Shown here piece by piece: positions 7,674 through 15,800 of a stretch of DNA of 46,585 nt. Position 1 is the stretch's first letter. Every line of letters starts with the position of its first letter. The notes under the pieces are model-generated. The model was not told the origin of the DNA and made no database searches. It saw only the letters and a list, made by a program, of their open reading frames with translations. Origin of the DNA: Flavobacteriaceae bacterium UBA2765 (lineage in GTDB: Bacteria; Bacteroidota; Bacteroidia; Flavobacteriales; Flavobacteriaceae); NCBI GenBank assembly GCA_002352665.1, contig DEIV01000035.1:1-46585 (forward strand). The letters are read 5' to 3'. A program made the position numbers and the translations under genes.

Positions 7674-8138
7674 ATGAAAGAAAAAGAATTACATATTGAC
7701 GGCATTGATAAAATTATCCTCAAAAATTTAATGAAAGATGCTAGAGTTCCGATACTCAGTATTGCTAGAGAAGTTGGTATTTCTGGTGCTGCTATCCATC
7801 AAAGATTAAGAAAACTAGAAAAATCAGGTCTATTAGCAGGTTCTAAGTTTATTATTAATCCAAGAATATTAGGTTACAAAACACTTGCCTTTGTTGGTAT
7901 TTTTTTAGATGCTGCAAGTACATACAAGGAAGCTCTTAAAAGATTAAAGGATATTGATGAGGTTATAGAAAGTCATTACACTACAGGTAATTATGCAATT
8001 TTTGTAAAAATTTTATGTAGAGATAATGAACATTTAATGCAGGTGTTGAATAAACAAATACAAGGTATAAAAGGAGTTTCAAGAACAGAAACATTTATAT
8101 CTTTAGATCAACAAATAGATAGACAGATAAAAATTTAG
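7674..8138 (+). CDS. Lrp/AsnC family transcriptional regulator
   Basis: The protein has 154 residues. The N-terminal AsnC helix-turn-helix is clear (IDKIILKNLMKDARVPILSI, then GISGAAIHQRLRKLEKSGLL). The C-terminal RAM ligand-binding/oligomerisation domain holds FVGIFLDA and a conserved GNYAIFVKI turn. Such regulators respond to amino acids. The position just after accC is suggestive, but the target cannot be read from sequence. It is convergent to the metallopeptidase gene. Confidence 0.92.
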   Translation: MKEKELHIDGIDKIILKNLMKDARVPILSIAREVGISGAAIHQRLRKLEKSGLLAGSKFIINPRILGYKTLAFVGIFLDAASTYKEALKRLKDIDEVIESHYTTGNYAIFVKILCRDNEHLMQVLNKQIQGIKGVSRTETFISLDQQIDRQIKI

Positions 8139-8238
8139 CTTGTAGTAACAATATTCATTATGCAGTTAAAAAATAGGTGTATTTGGCTACCAAAAAGTCA
8201 TTTTTTTTACTAGATTTTTATTTCTATAATGTTTATTT

Positions 8239-8264
8239 CACCTAACACCTAACACCTAACACCT
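8239..8264. repeat. Heptamer microsatellite CACCTAA
   Basis: Three full copies of CACCTAA plus CACCT run in tandem just at the 3' end of the metallopeptidase gene, where the final T pairs into its stop codon. Slippage here could alter the last codons of that gene. Confidence 0.85.
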
Positions 8265-8962
8265 TAATCTCTACCACCCAAAATTTGCAGACCCCAATAC
8301 AGCAACATTGCTAAAGAACCAATGGCAGCCACTAAATAAGTTCTTGCAGCCCATTTTAACGCATCCTCAGAACCTTTAAATTCTTCTTGACTTACCATGT
8401 TTTTATTTTTTAACCACGCTAAGGCTCTATTGCTGGCATCGTATTCAACAGGTAAAGTAATAAAACTAAAGATAGTACCTACAGCCATAAATACAAGACC
8501 AACTATAGCAATTATAAATCCAATACCTGTATTTCCTGAAGCGGCACCTAGTATAATACCACCAATGACCAACCATTGAGAAAATTTAGAAGTAATACTT
8601 ACAGCTGGAACTAATTTAGAACGCAACTGTAACCATTCATATGCTTTAGCATGTTGAACTGCATGCCCTACTTCATGTGCTGCTACTGCCGCTGAGGCTG
8701 CATTTCGTTGATTATAAACGCCTTCACTTAAATTAACAGTTTTCTTTGCTGGATTATAATGGTCAGTTAACATACCGGGTGTAGAAATAACTTCCACATC
8801 GCTAATACCATGATCTGCCAACATCTTGGTAGCAATTTCAGCACCACTCATACCATTGCGAAGATGCACGTTAGAATAAAATTTAAATTTTTGCTTCAGT
8901 TTGTTGCTGACCAACCAACTTACCAGAGATATGGCTCCAATAATAATATAAAATCCTATCAT
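8264..8962 (-). CDS. Membrane zinc metallopeptidase (YugP-like)
   Basis: This 232-residue membrane protein belongs to the neutral zinc metallopeptidase (YugP/Zn_peptidase_2) family. The zinc site HEVGH is at residues 96-100 in VAAHEVGHAVQH. One hydrophobic segment precedes it (residues 2-18) and two or three follow (around 120-175 and near the end), so it sits in the inner membrane. The start at 8962 (MIGFYIIIGA) is used because the family begins directly with the first membrane helix; the longer in-frame start at 9022 adds a charged stretch not expected there. Substrate unknown. Confidence 0.9.
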   Translation of the reverse strand: MIGFYIIIGAISLVSWLVSNKLKQKFKFYSNVHLRNGMSGAEIATKMLADHGISDVEVISTPGMLTDHYNPAKKTVNLSEGVYNQRNAASAAVAAHEVGHAVQHAKAYEWLQLRSKLVPAVSITSKFSQWLVIGGIILGAASGNTGIGFIIAIVGLVFMAVGTIFSFITLPVEYDASNRALAWLKNKNMVSQEEFKGSEDALKWAARTYLVAAIGSLAMLLYWGLQILGGRD

Positions 8963-9138
8963 AATTTTTATCTTTTTATAATTTTGTTTTAAAATTAAAT
9001 AATCTCTGTAAATATATAGCACAAATTATTCCAAAATTTTCTTAATTTGTTTAAAAATTAGTTAAAACACTTAAGAATTAATAAAATACTGATTATAAGA
9101 TCTTTATCAAATAATTTTAGAAATAACAAAATGACATT

Positions 9139-10170
9139 ATGGCAAATTTACCTGAAATACTCTTAATCTATACAGGCGGAACCATTGGTATGATTAAAGA
9201 TTACGAATCAAATGCTCTAAAATCATTTAATTTTAATCACATATATGAAAAGATACCAGAATTAAAGCAATTGCATTGTAATGTTGAGTCAGTATCCTTT
9301 GAAACACCTATAGATTCATCTAACATGAATATTGAATATTGGACAGAAATTTTAGAAATAATTGAGACATATTATGATAAAAAAGATGGTTTTGTGGTAT
9401 TAACAGGTTCAGATACTATGTCTTACACTTCATCTGCATTAAGTTTTATGATAGAAAATTTGACCAAACCGATTATTTTTACAGGATCGCAATTACCTAT
9501 TGGAGACTTGCGTACAGATGCCAAAGAAAATCTAATTACTGCTATACAAATTGCTGCTGCAAGAAATAATAAAGATGAACCTATAATTACTGAAGTTGGT
9601 TTGTATTTTGAATATAAATTATATAGAGCCAACCGAACTACAAAAATTAATGCAGAACAATTTGAGGCATTTGCATCACCCAATTATCAACCCATTGCAG
9701 AAAGTGGAGTACATTTAAAATTTAATTACCCTATTTTATTAAAGTCGGATAGAAATAGAAAAACGTTATTTAGAAAAAAACTAAATGATAAAATAGTAAT
9801 ACTTAAGTTATTTCCAAGTATTACCAAACATGTTGTGCAAAGCATTTTAGAAATATCAGATTTAAGAGGGGTAGTATTAGAAACTTATGGTTCTGGAAAT
9901 GCTCCTAATGAAAAATGGTTTACAACATTGTTAAAAAACACTATTGATAAAGGTGTTCATATTGTTAATGTTACACAATGTGTTGGAGGAGGTGTGGTTT
10001 TTGGTCAATATGAAACAAGTATGCAGTTAAAAGCAATTGGATTAATTGATGGTAAGGATATCACTACAGAATCAGCCATAGCCAAATTGATGTATTTGCT
10101 AGGTGAAAATATAGATGCTAAGGAAATAAAAGCATTATTTGAAACTTCATTAAGAGGTGAAATGAATTAA
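9139..10170 (+). CDS. ansA: Type I (cytoplasmic) L-asparaginase
   Basis: The 343-residue enzyme hydrolyses asparagine to aspartate and ammonia. Both threonine active-site motifs are present: YTGGTIGM (residues 11-18) and LTGSDTMSY (88-96). No signal peptide is visible, which fits the cytoplasmic type I form. TGSQLPIGDLRTDAKENL is also typical of this family. In many flavobacteria this gene precedes a tRNA-Ser and an exbB cluster, as here, although it has 76 bases to the tRNA and may be transcribed alone. Confidence 0.94.
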   Translation: MANLPEILLIYTGGTIGMIKDYESNALKSFNFNHIYEKIPELKQLHCNVESVSFETPIDSSNMNIEYWTEILEIIETYYDKKDGFVVLTGSDTMSYTSSALSFMIENLTKPIIFTGSQLPIGDLRTDAKENLITAIQIAAARNNKDEPIITEVGLYFEYKLYRANRTTKINAEQFEAFASPNYQPIAESGVHLKFNYPILLKSDRNRKTLFRKKLNDKIVILKLFPSITKHVVQSILEISDLRGVVLETYGSGNAPNEKWFTTLLKNTIDKGVHIVNVTQCVGGGVVFGQYETSMQLKAIGLIDGKDITTESAIAKLMYLLGENIDAKEIKALFETSLRGEMN

Positions 10171-10246
10171 ATTTATACCAATAAATTTCTTCAATTAATA
10201 TTTTTTTATTTTATTTGGCATTCACTTTAAAAATAATTAGTTTTGG

Positions 10247-10333
10247 GGAGAGGTGGCCGAGTGGTTTAAGGCGCATGCTTGGAAAGCATGTTTATGAGAA
10301 ATTGTAACGGGGGTTCGAATCCCTTTCTCTCCG
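10247..10333 (+). tRNA. tRNA-Ser (GGA anticodon)
   Basis: The 87-base class II tRNA has acceptor GGAGAGG pairing with TCTCTCC and discriminator G. The D arm contains GGCCGAGTGGTTTAAGGC. The anticodon stem CATGC/GCATG surrounds the loop TTGGAAA with GGA as anticodon. A long variable arm (TTTATGAGAAATTGTAAC) and the T arm GGGGGTTCGAATCCC follow. CCA is not encoded. Confidence 0.97.
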
Positions 10334-10342
10334 CAAGAAATA

Positions 10343-10372
10343 TTGTTTATTATGAAAAATTTTATATCTTTA
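10343..10372 (+). promoter_or_regulatory. Promoter of the ExbB/ExbD cluster
   Basis: TTG (10343-10345), a 19-base spacer and TATCTTTA (10365-10372, last base off consensus) lie 35 bases before the exbB ATG and downstream of tRNA-Ser. Confidence 0.55.
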
Positions 10373-10407
10373 ACCCGTTAACTAAATTAATAATTAAGAA
10401 TCAAACA

Positions 10408-11166
10408 ATGAAAAAACTATTTACTATCCTCGCAATCACAGGATTATTATTTCTAGGGACAATCCAAAACAGTTATGCGTTTACAACAGCAGTTGTCCAA
10501 GAGGCTGAACAAGCTGTAACTGAAACAGTAGACACAAGAACATTTCATCAAGTTTTAAAACAATATTTTATTGATGGAACTCCAATATTTATGAGTTTCG
10601 TATTAATAGCTCTAATTTTAGGATTGGCTATCGCTATTGAGAGAATAATTTATCTGAATATGGCAACAACAAATACTGATAAGTTGTTAGCAAATATTGA
10701 AGATGCATTGTCTTCTGGAGGTGTTGAAGCAGCAAAAGAAGTTGCCAGAAACACAAAAGGCCCGGTTGCTTCTATATTCTATCAAGGTCTAGACAGAATG
10801 GATGAGGGCGTTGAACAAGCAGAAAAAGCAGTTGTAAGTTATGGTGGCGTACAAATGGGCTTATTAGAAAAAAATGTTTCATGGTTATCATTATTTATTG
10901 CTCTAGCACCTATGCTAGGTTTTATGGGTACAGTAATTGGTATGATTGGAGCCTTTGAAGCCATAGCAAATGCAGGAGATATATCACCAGGGGTGGTAGC
11001 AGTTGGTATTAAAGTGGCCTTATTAACAACAGTATTTGGTCTTATTGTAGCTATTATTCTTCAAATTTTTTACAATTATATTATCTCTAAAATTGATAGT
11101 ATTGTAAACAGCATGGAAAATGCTTCAATTTCATTAGTAGATTTACTAATCAGAAATAAAAAATAA
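10408..11166 (+). CDS. exbB: MotA/TolQ/ExbB family proton channel protein
   Basis: The 252-residue inner-membrane protein is the channel subunit that turns proton flow into force on TonB or TolA. An N-terminal signal-like helix (MKKLFTILAITGLLFLG) is followed by a first membrane helix near residues 55-75, a large cytoplasmic loop, and the paired helices around PMLGFMGTVIGMIGAF and VALLTTVFGLIVAIILQI. The ATG at 10408 is used because the longer reading frame begins inside tRNA-Ser. It heads exbB / 4-TM protein / exbD / exbD, spaced 6-8 bases, clearly one operon. Whether it serves TonB, Tol or gliding-related transport is not decidable here. Confidence 0.93.
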   Translation: MKKLFTILAITGLLFLGTIQNSYAFTTAVVQEAEQAVTETVDTRTFHQVLKQYFIDGTPIFMSFVLIALILGLAIAIERIIYLNMATTNTDKLLANIEDALSSGGVEAAKEVARNTKGPVASIFYQGLDRMDEGVEQAEKAVVSYGGVQMGLLEKNVSWLSLFIALAPMLGFMGTVIGMIGAFEAIANAGDISPGVVAVGIKVALLTTVFGLIVAIILQIFYNYIISKIDSIVNSMENASISLVDLLIRNKK

Positions 11167-11173
11167 TATTATT

Positions 11174-11620
11174 ATGGATAATCAAAAATCTAAAATATTA
11201 ACTATTATAACGGCTGTAATTGGTTTGATAGGAGTATTTCTATTCATACGAGTTATCATGGCTGGAGATGATAGTGCTGCTGTAGACAGTTCAGTAAATG
11301 CATTTGTTTATTTTGCAAAGTATTTATTAGTAATAACTGCTGTTATTGCATTGGTATTGTCATTACTTAATTTAGTAAAAAACCCACAAGCTTTAAAGAA
11401 ATCCTTAATTGGAGTAGCCATACTGGCTGTTTTATTTGCTATTTCTTACGCAGTAGCTTCTGATGCTGCTGTTACTGATAGCTTTGGTAATGTTGTAAAG
11501 AATGGTGAAGCAGGGGCTACATCTAAATGGATAAGTGCTTTAATTAACTTTACAGGAGTTCTTGGCGTGTTAGGCTTAGTAGCGATTGGTCAAGGTTTTG
11601 TTAAATCATTAATTAAATAA
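11174..11620 (+). CDS. Four-helix membrane protein between exbB and exbD
   Basis: This 148-residue protein has no recognised enzymatic motif. Four hydrophobic segments are visible, at about residues 9-30, 43-67, 76-95 and 118-142, with a small charged loop containing DAAVTDSFGNVVKNGEAG. It lies 7 bases after exbB and 6 before exbD, so it is co-produced with the energiser complex and may be an accessory subunit. I do not recognise a characterised homologue; function is an inference from context. Confidence 0.85.
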   Translation: MDNQKSKILTIITAVIGLIGVFLFIRVIMAGDDSAAVDSSVNAFVYFAKYLLVITAVIALVLSLLNLVKNPQALKKSLIGVAILAVLFAISYAVASDAAVTDSFGNVVKNGEAGATSKWISALINFTGVLGVLGLVAIGQGFVKSLIK

Positions 11621-11626
11621 TTTATT

Positions 11627-12217
11627 ATGGCAAGAAGAGAAACACCTGAAATTAATGCAGGATCTATGGCTGATATTGCATTCTTGCTATTGATATTCTT
11701 TTTAGTTACAACTACTATGGATATCGATACGGGTATATCACGTAAACTGCCTGAGAAACAAGATCCTAATGTTGTACCTCCTATATTGAAGGAAAAAAAC
11801 GTATTTGAGGTAAATGTTAATAGAAATGATGACATTTTGGTTGAGGGAGATACTTATATGCAAGTTAAAGATTTGCGTGAAGCTGCAATGAAGTTTATTG
11901 ATAACGGAGGAGGAACCAATGCAGATCTTCAAAAAGATAAGCTAACAGCATGTACTTGGTGTGAAGGAGATAAAAATCCGGCGTCATCAGATCATCCTAA
12001 AAAGGCCATTATTTCATTACAAAGTGATAGAGGTACTTCTTATGCGATGTACATTTCAGTTCAGAATGAATTGGTTGGAGCCTATACAGATTTAAGAAAT
12101 AGATATGCAAACAAAAAGTTTGGTAAAGATTTTAAGAAACTGAAGGTTGCGGAGCAGAAAGAAATTCAAACTAATATTTACCCTCAAATTATATCTGAGG
12201 CAGAACCCACTAAATAA
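11627..12217 (+). CDS. exbD: ExbD/TolR family protein (long form with Cys pair)
   Basis: The 196-residue ExbD has a single N-terminal membrane helix carrying the proton-binding aspartate (Asp16 in GSMADIAFLLLIFFLVTT). The periplasmic domain is longer than in classical ExbD (~140 residues) and contains ACTWCEG, a CxxC pair, followed by SSDHPKKAIISLQSDRGTSY. The C-terminus is charged and ends SEAEPTK. It is the first of two tandem exbD genes, 8 bases apart. Two unequal ExbD paralogues may form a hetero-dimer in the ExbB channel (inference). Confidence 0.92.
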   Translation: MARRETPEINAGSMADIAFLLLIFFLVTTTMDIDTGISRKLPEKQDPNVVPPILKEKNVFEVNVNRNDDILVEGDTYMQVKDLREAAMKFIDNGGGTNADLQKDKLTACTWCEGDKNPASSDHPKKAIISLQSDRGTSYAMYISVQNELVGAYTDLRNRYANKKFGKDFKKLKVAEQKEIQTNIYPQIISEAEPTK

Positions 12218-12225
12218 TATAAGAT

Positions 12226-12693
12226 ATGTCTAAATTTCAAAAGAAGAAAAAAGGAATGCCTGCTGTAAATACGGCTTCTTTACCAGATATAGTATTTATG
12301 TTATTGTTCTTTTTTATGGTGACAACGGTAATGCGTGAAACTGATTTGAAAATTCAAAAACCAAAACTACCTAAAGCTGATCAGGTTAAGAAATTAGAAA
12401 AGAAAAGTTTGGTGAGTTATATTTATGTAGGGAAATCTAAAGATGGCTCTGCAGGTGATAAGATTCAGTTGAACGATAGAATCTCTGATGTAAAAGATGT
12501 TAGGAGTTTTATTTATTCAGAAAGAGCAAAACATTCTGAGGCTGAAATACCGTTATTGACAACTTCTATTAAGGCGGATATGAAAGCCAATGTAGGTACC
12601 ATTACAGATATAAAACAAGAATTAAGAGATATTAATGCACTCAAAGTAAATTATTCTACATTAAAAGGTAGTGCCTTAGATAATGTAAAATAA
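12226..12693 (+). CDS. exbD: ExbD/TolR family protein (second copy)
   Basis: The 155-residue ExbD has a basic N-terminus (SKFQKKKKG), then the membrane helix SLPDIVFMLLFFFMVTT with the proton-binding aspartate at residue 21. The periplasmic part is about 110 residues and lacks the Cys pair found in the preceding paralogue. It is the last gene of the energiser operon, which ends at a hairpin terminator directly downstream. Confidence 0.92.
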   Translation: MSKFQKKKKGMPAVNTASLPDIVFMLLFFFMVTTVMRETDLKIQKPKLPKADQVKKLEKKSLVSYIYVGKSKDGSAGDKIQLNDRISDVKDVRSFIYSERAKHSEAEIPLLTTSIKADMKANVGTITDIKQELRDINALKVNYSTLKGSALDNVK

Positions 12694-12716
12694 TAATTCT
12701 ATTTTAAAATTTTAAT

Positions 12717-12750
12717 AAAAGGCAATCTTTAAAGATTGTCTTTTATTTTT
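12717..12750 (+). terminator. Terminator of the exbB-exbD operon
   Basis: AAAAGGCAATCTTT pairs with AAAGATTGTCTTTT (one G-T pair) and is followed by a T-rich tract. Location 24 bases after the last exbD stop fits operon end. Confidence 0.85.
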
Positions 12751-12801
12751 TATATACAATTATACTTACCTTTAAATTCAGTTAAATAAGCATTTTAACA
12801 G

Positions 12802-13476
12802 ATGAAATATCCTGTAATTTTTTTACTATTCTTTAATACGATACTTTTTTCTCAAAGTAAAGATACTATTGTAAGTTCAAAATATTTAGAAGATCAAATC
12901 TATGTTGGCCTTTCTTATATTACATTATCCAATTTACCCGATGAGGTGTCGAGTAACGGATTTTCTAATAGTTTAGCCTTGGGTTTTATTAAAGATTTTC
13001 CGTTTGATGAAAAAGGTAATTTTGGTTTTGGTGTAGGTTTAGGATATGGGCGTAATACTTATTTTCAAAATATTAAAATTTCTGAATCTAACAATCAAAC
13101 ATTATTTGAAACTTTTAAAGGAACATTTAAAAATAATAGATTTTCTTTTCATGCTATTGAATTACCCATAGAACTGAGATGGCGTACATCTACTATCGAT
13201 AAATATAAATTTTATAGAATATATGCAGGTGGTAAAATTAGTTATGCATTTGCTACCAATGCTAGATTTAAAGAATCTGGTAATACAATAAAAGTTAAGG
13301 ATATTTCTGAATTTAACAAATTACAATATGGTCTAACCCTATCTTTAGGGTATGGAACATGGAATTTTAATTTTTACTACGGCTTAAATGATATTTTTAA
13401 AGATGCATTATTGGATGATGTTACACCTCTTAAAATAAGAGATTTTAGAATAGGTTTAATATTTTATGTGTTATAA
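12802..13476 (+). CDS. Outer-membrane beta-barrel protein (PorT-like)
   Basis: The 224-residue protein has a signal peptide (MKYPVIFLLFFNTILFSQ). The rest is alternating aromatic/hydrophobic strands typical of an 8-stranded barrel, such as FGFGVGLGYGRNTYF, ELPIELRWR, IYAGGKISYAFAT and FRIGLIFYVL at the end, where a terminal hydrophobic residue follows Bacteroidota barrels. This is the broad PorT/porin-family group. I see no specific evidence that it is the type IX secretion component PorT itself. A -7-like TACCTTTA lies at 12767-12774. The adjacent energiser operon is separated by a terminator. Confidence 0.8.
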   Translation: MKYPVIFLLFFNTILFSQSKDTIVSSKYLEDQIYVGLSYITLSNLPDEVSSNGFSNSLALGFIKDFPFDEKGNFGFGVGLGYGRNTYFQNIKISESNNQTLFETFKGTFKNNRFSFHAIELPIELRWRTSTIDKYKFYRIYAGGKISYAFATNARFKESGNTIKVKDISEFNKLQYGLTLSLGYGTWNFNFYYGLNDIFKDALLDDVTPLKIRDFRIGLIFYVL

Positions 13477-13480
13477 AAAA

Positions 13481-14086
13481 TCAAATTATATAGAAATAGT
13501 ACATTGTTAATTGTGTTAGAATTCCTACAAAAAAACCGATAACAACTTCGGGTAGGGTATGTGCTTTTAACTGCAATCTTGAAGTAGCCACAATACCAAT
13601 TAAAATAAAAAGGAAAATTAATAGTAATAATAGATTGAATTCATAAGTAATACTAATTACCATTATCAATCCTATGAGTCCGGCAATTGCTAAAGTGTGT
13701 AAACTTGTTTTGATGTTTATATAAAAAAGCGAATACACAATTCCTAAGGCCAAAGAACTCCCAAAAAATGAATATGCCAGTAAATTTACTACACCGGTTT
13801 TTAATAATAGATTCCCTAACAAGAACGATAGAATAGTAAAAAACACAATTGGAAATTTACGCTCTTGTATAGATACCAAATGATAATCTTCAATAAGTTT
13901 TACTTTCCTTAATACAAACAATAAAACTATAGGAATAATATAGGTTATTAAAAAGATGAAGCCCAAAACACGATACGAAACCCCCTTTGGTATGTGATTA
14001 GGGATTAGAATGAAATATAATAATGAGCTTGTTATCGGAATTATAATAGGATGAAAGACAAAAGAAATAAGTTTATGGAATTGCAT
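13481..14086 (-). CDS. Multi-pass membrane protein with a PAP2-like C-terminal motif
   Basis: The 201-residue product is highly hydrophobic, with about six membrane segments. Near the C-terminus TSRLQLKAHTLPEVVIGF resembles the last phosphatase motif of PAP2 enzymes (Arg, His and Glu/Asp spaced before a Gly-rich helix), but the first PAP2 motif (KxxxxxxRP) is not visible. It may be a divergent or inactive PAP2 relative. The start at 14086 is chosen because the longer frame would run into the rpoN coding end. It lies 10 bases after rpoN on the same strand and is probably co-transcribed with it. It is tail-to-tail with the barrel gene. Confidence 0.75.
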   Translation of the reverse strand: MQFHKLISFVFHPIIIPITSSLLYFILIPNHIPKGVSYRVLGFIFLITYIIPIVLLFVLRKVKLIEDYHLVSIQERKFPIVFFTILSFLLGNLLLKTGVVNLLAYSFFGSSLALGIVYSLFYINIKTSLHTLAIAGLIGLIMVISITYEFNLLLLLIFLFILIGIVATSRLQLKAHTLPEVVIGFFVGILTQLTMYYFYII

Positions 14087-14096
14087 TTTTAGAAAT

Positions 14097-15548
14097 TTAA
14101 ATTTCTTTACGGAGCCTGGCAACCGGAATATTGAGTTGTTCTCTATATTTTGCCACTGTTCTTCTGGCAATTAAATAACCTTTATCTTTTAATATACCAG
14201 CCAATTTTTCATCAGTTAATGGTTTTTTCTTGCTTTCTTCATTAATGACCGTTTGTAATATCTTTTTAATTTCTCTAGTAGAGACCTCTTCACCTTGATC
14301 TGTCATCATAGATTCTGAGAAAAATTCTTTGATTAATTTAGTACCATAAGGGGTGTCGACATATTTGCTGTTTGCCACTCTTGATACTGTAGAAATATCC
14401 ATCTGGATTTTATCTGCAATATCTTTTAAGATCATAGGTTTCAATTTACGCTCATCGCCGGTCAAAAAATACGCTTCTTGCTTATGCATAATTGCATTCA
14501 TAGTAAGCATTAAGGTTTGTTGGCGTTGTTTGATAGCATCGATAAACCATTTGGCTCCATCTAATTTTTGTTTGATAAACATGATAGCATCTTTTTGAGA
14601 TTTAGATTTGTCTTTGGATGCTGAGTAACCTTTAAGCATATTATTATAATCATTAGAAATATGCAATTCTGGTGCATTTCTAGAATTTAGGGTTAAATCT
14701 AATACTCCTTCAATTATCTTAATGCTAAAATCGGGTACTATTTGTTCTACAATTTTATTATTATTAGCGTATGATCCGCCGGGTTTAGGGTTTAATTTTT
14801 CAATTTCATGAATGGCGTCTTTTAAACGGTCTTCAGAAATATTAAATTTTTGAATGAGTTTTTTATAATGTTTTTTTACAAAATGTTCAAATGCTTTTTC
14901 TAGAATTGAAATAGCTAAAATTCTATCAGGTGTTTCCTGTTTTCGTTTTAATTGAATTAAGAGGCATTCTTCTAAACTCTGAGCACCAACACCAGCCGGA
15001 TCTAGTTTTTGCACATATACTAACAAACGTTTTACTTCAGTACTATCTGTAAAAATATTTTCTGAAAAAGCCAAATCATCAACTATATCTTCTAATGTTC
15101 TTCTAATATAACCACTTTCATCAATGCTACCTACTAAGAATACAGCGATTTGATATTCTTGATCGTTTAAACGAAAAGTATTTAATTGATTGGTTAAAAA
15201 TTGATTGAATGATGTTCCGGAGGCATAAGGTATATTTTTTTCGTCATCATCATTGCTATAATTATTAGATTGTAATTTATAGCTAGGCATTTCATCATCG
15301 CTTAAATATTCATCAATATTTACATCAGTTTCAATAGATTCATTCCCTACATCGTCATATTCATTTTGCAAATCATTGTCATAATCATCATCAGTTTCTT
15401 TACCGCTTTCTAAAGCAGGGTTTTCTTCAATTTCTTGTTTTATTTTTTGCTCAAATGCTTGTGTGGGCAATTGAATTAACTTCATCAGCTGTATTTGCTG
15501 AGGTGATAATTTTTGTAGTAATTTATATTGAAGGCTCTGTTTAAGCAT
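14097..15548 (-). CDS. rpoN: RNA polymerase sigma-54 factor
   Basis: The 483-residue sigma factor has all three regions. Region I is Gln/Leu-rich (MLKQSLQYKLLQKLSPQQIQ), region II is acidic (about residues 45-100), and region III binds core and DNA. The RpoN box ARRTVAKYRE is at residues 461-470 and recognises the -24 element. Sigma-54 needs enhancer-binding ATPases; none lies in this window. The following gene encodes the PAP2-like membrane protein. A 252-base gap to asnS contains only A/T-rich sequence with no gene. Confidence 0.97.
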   Translation of the reverse strand: MLKQSLQYKLLQKLSPQQIQLMKLIQLPTQAFEQKIKQEIEENPALESGKETDDDYDNDLQNEYDDVGNESIETDVNIDEYLSDDEMPSYKLQSNNYSNDDDEKNIPYASGTSFNQFLTNQLNTFRLNDQEYQIAVFLVGSIDESGYIRRTLEDIVDDLAFSENIFTDSTEVKRLLVYVQKLDPAGVGAQSLEECLLIQLKRKQETPDRILAISILEKAFEHFVKKHYKKLIQKFNISEDRLKDAIHEIEKLNPKPGGSYANNNKIVEQIVPDFSIKIIEGVLDLTLNSRNAPELHISNDYNNMLKGYSASKDKSKSQKDAIMFIKQKLDGAKWFIDAIKQRQQTLMLTMNAIMHKQEAYFLTGDERKLKPMILKDIADKIQMDISTVSRVANSKYVDTPYGTKLIKEFFSESMMTDQGEEVSTREIKKILQTVINEESKKKPLTDEKLAGILKDKGYLIARRTVAKYREQLNIPVARLRKEI

Positions 15549-15800
15549 TTATTATTTTTGGTTCTATATTATTTGTAATGGTTAAATATATTTATTTTTA
15601 AAACATTTAACTATTAATAGATACTCTTGTTGCAATTAATTCTGATATATAGTAGTTATCTATAAGTATCAACAGCATTTAAACCATAAGCGTTGGAAAG
15701 TAATGTTATTTTTACTTACCCTATTTAGCATAGCTTTTTAATTCTTGATAATTAAAGATACAAAATTAGAATCTGATGGCTTATATTTACTATTTTCTGA

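Noticed and set aside
10238..10245. Exact TAnnTTTG (TAGTTTTG) with a TTG 20 bases upstream, right before tRNA-Ser
   Set aside because: It ends one base before the tRNA 5' end, so transcription would begin inside the mature tRNA; unlikely to be the real promoter.
10279..10407. Longer reading frame of exbB starting within tRNA-Ser
   Set aside because: It begins inside the tRNA and contains no ExbB-like sequence before the signal-like MKKLFTIL.
12802..13476. Calling the barrel gene porT of the type IX secretion system
   Set aside because: It has the general barrel pattern but none of the specific PorT sequence I would expect, and no other por/spr/gld gene is present.
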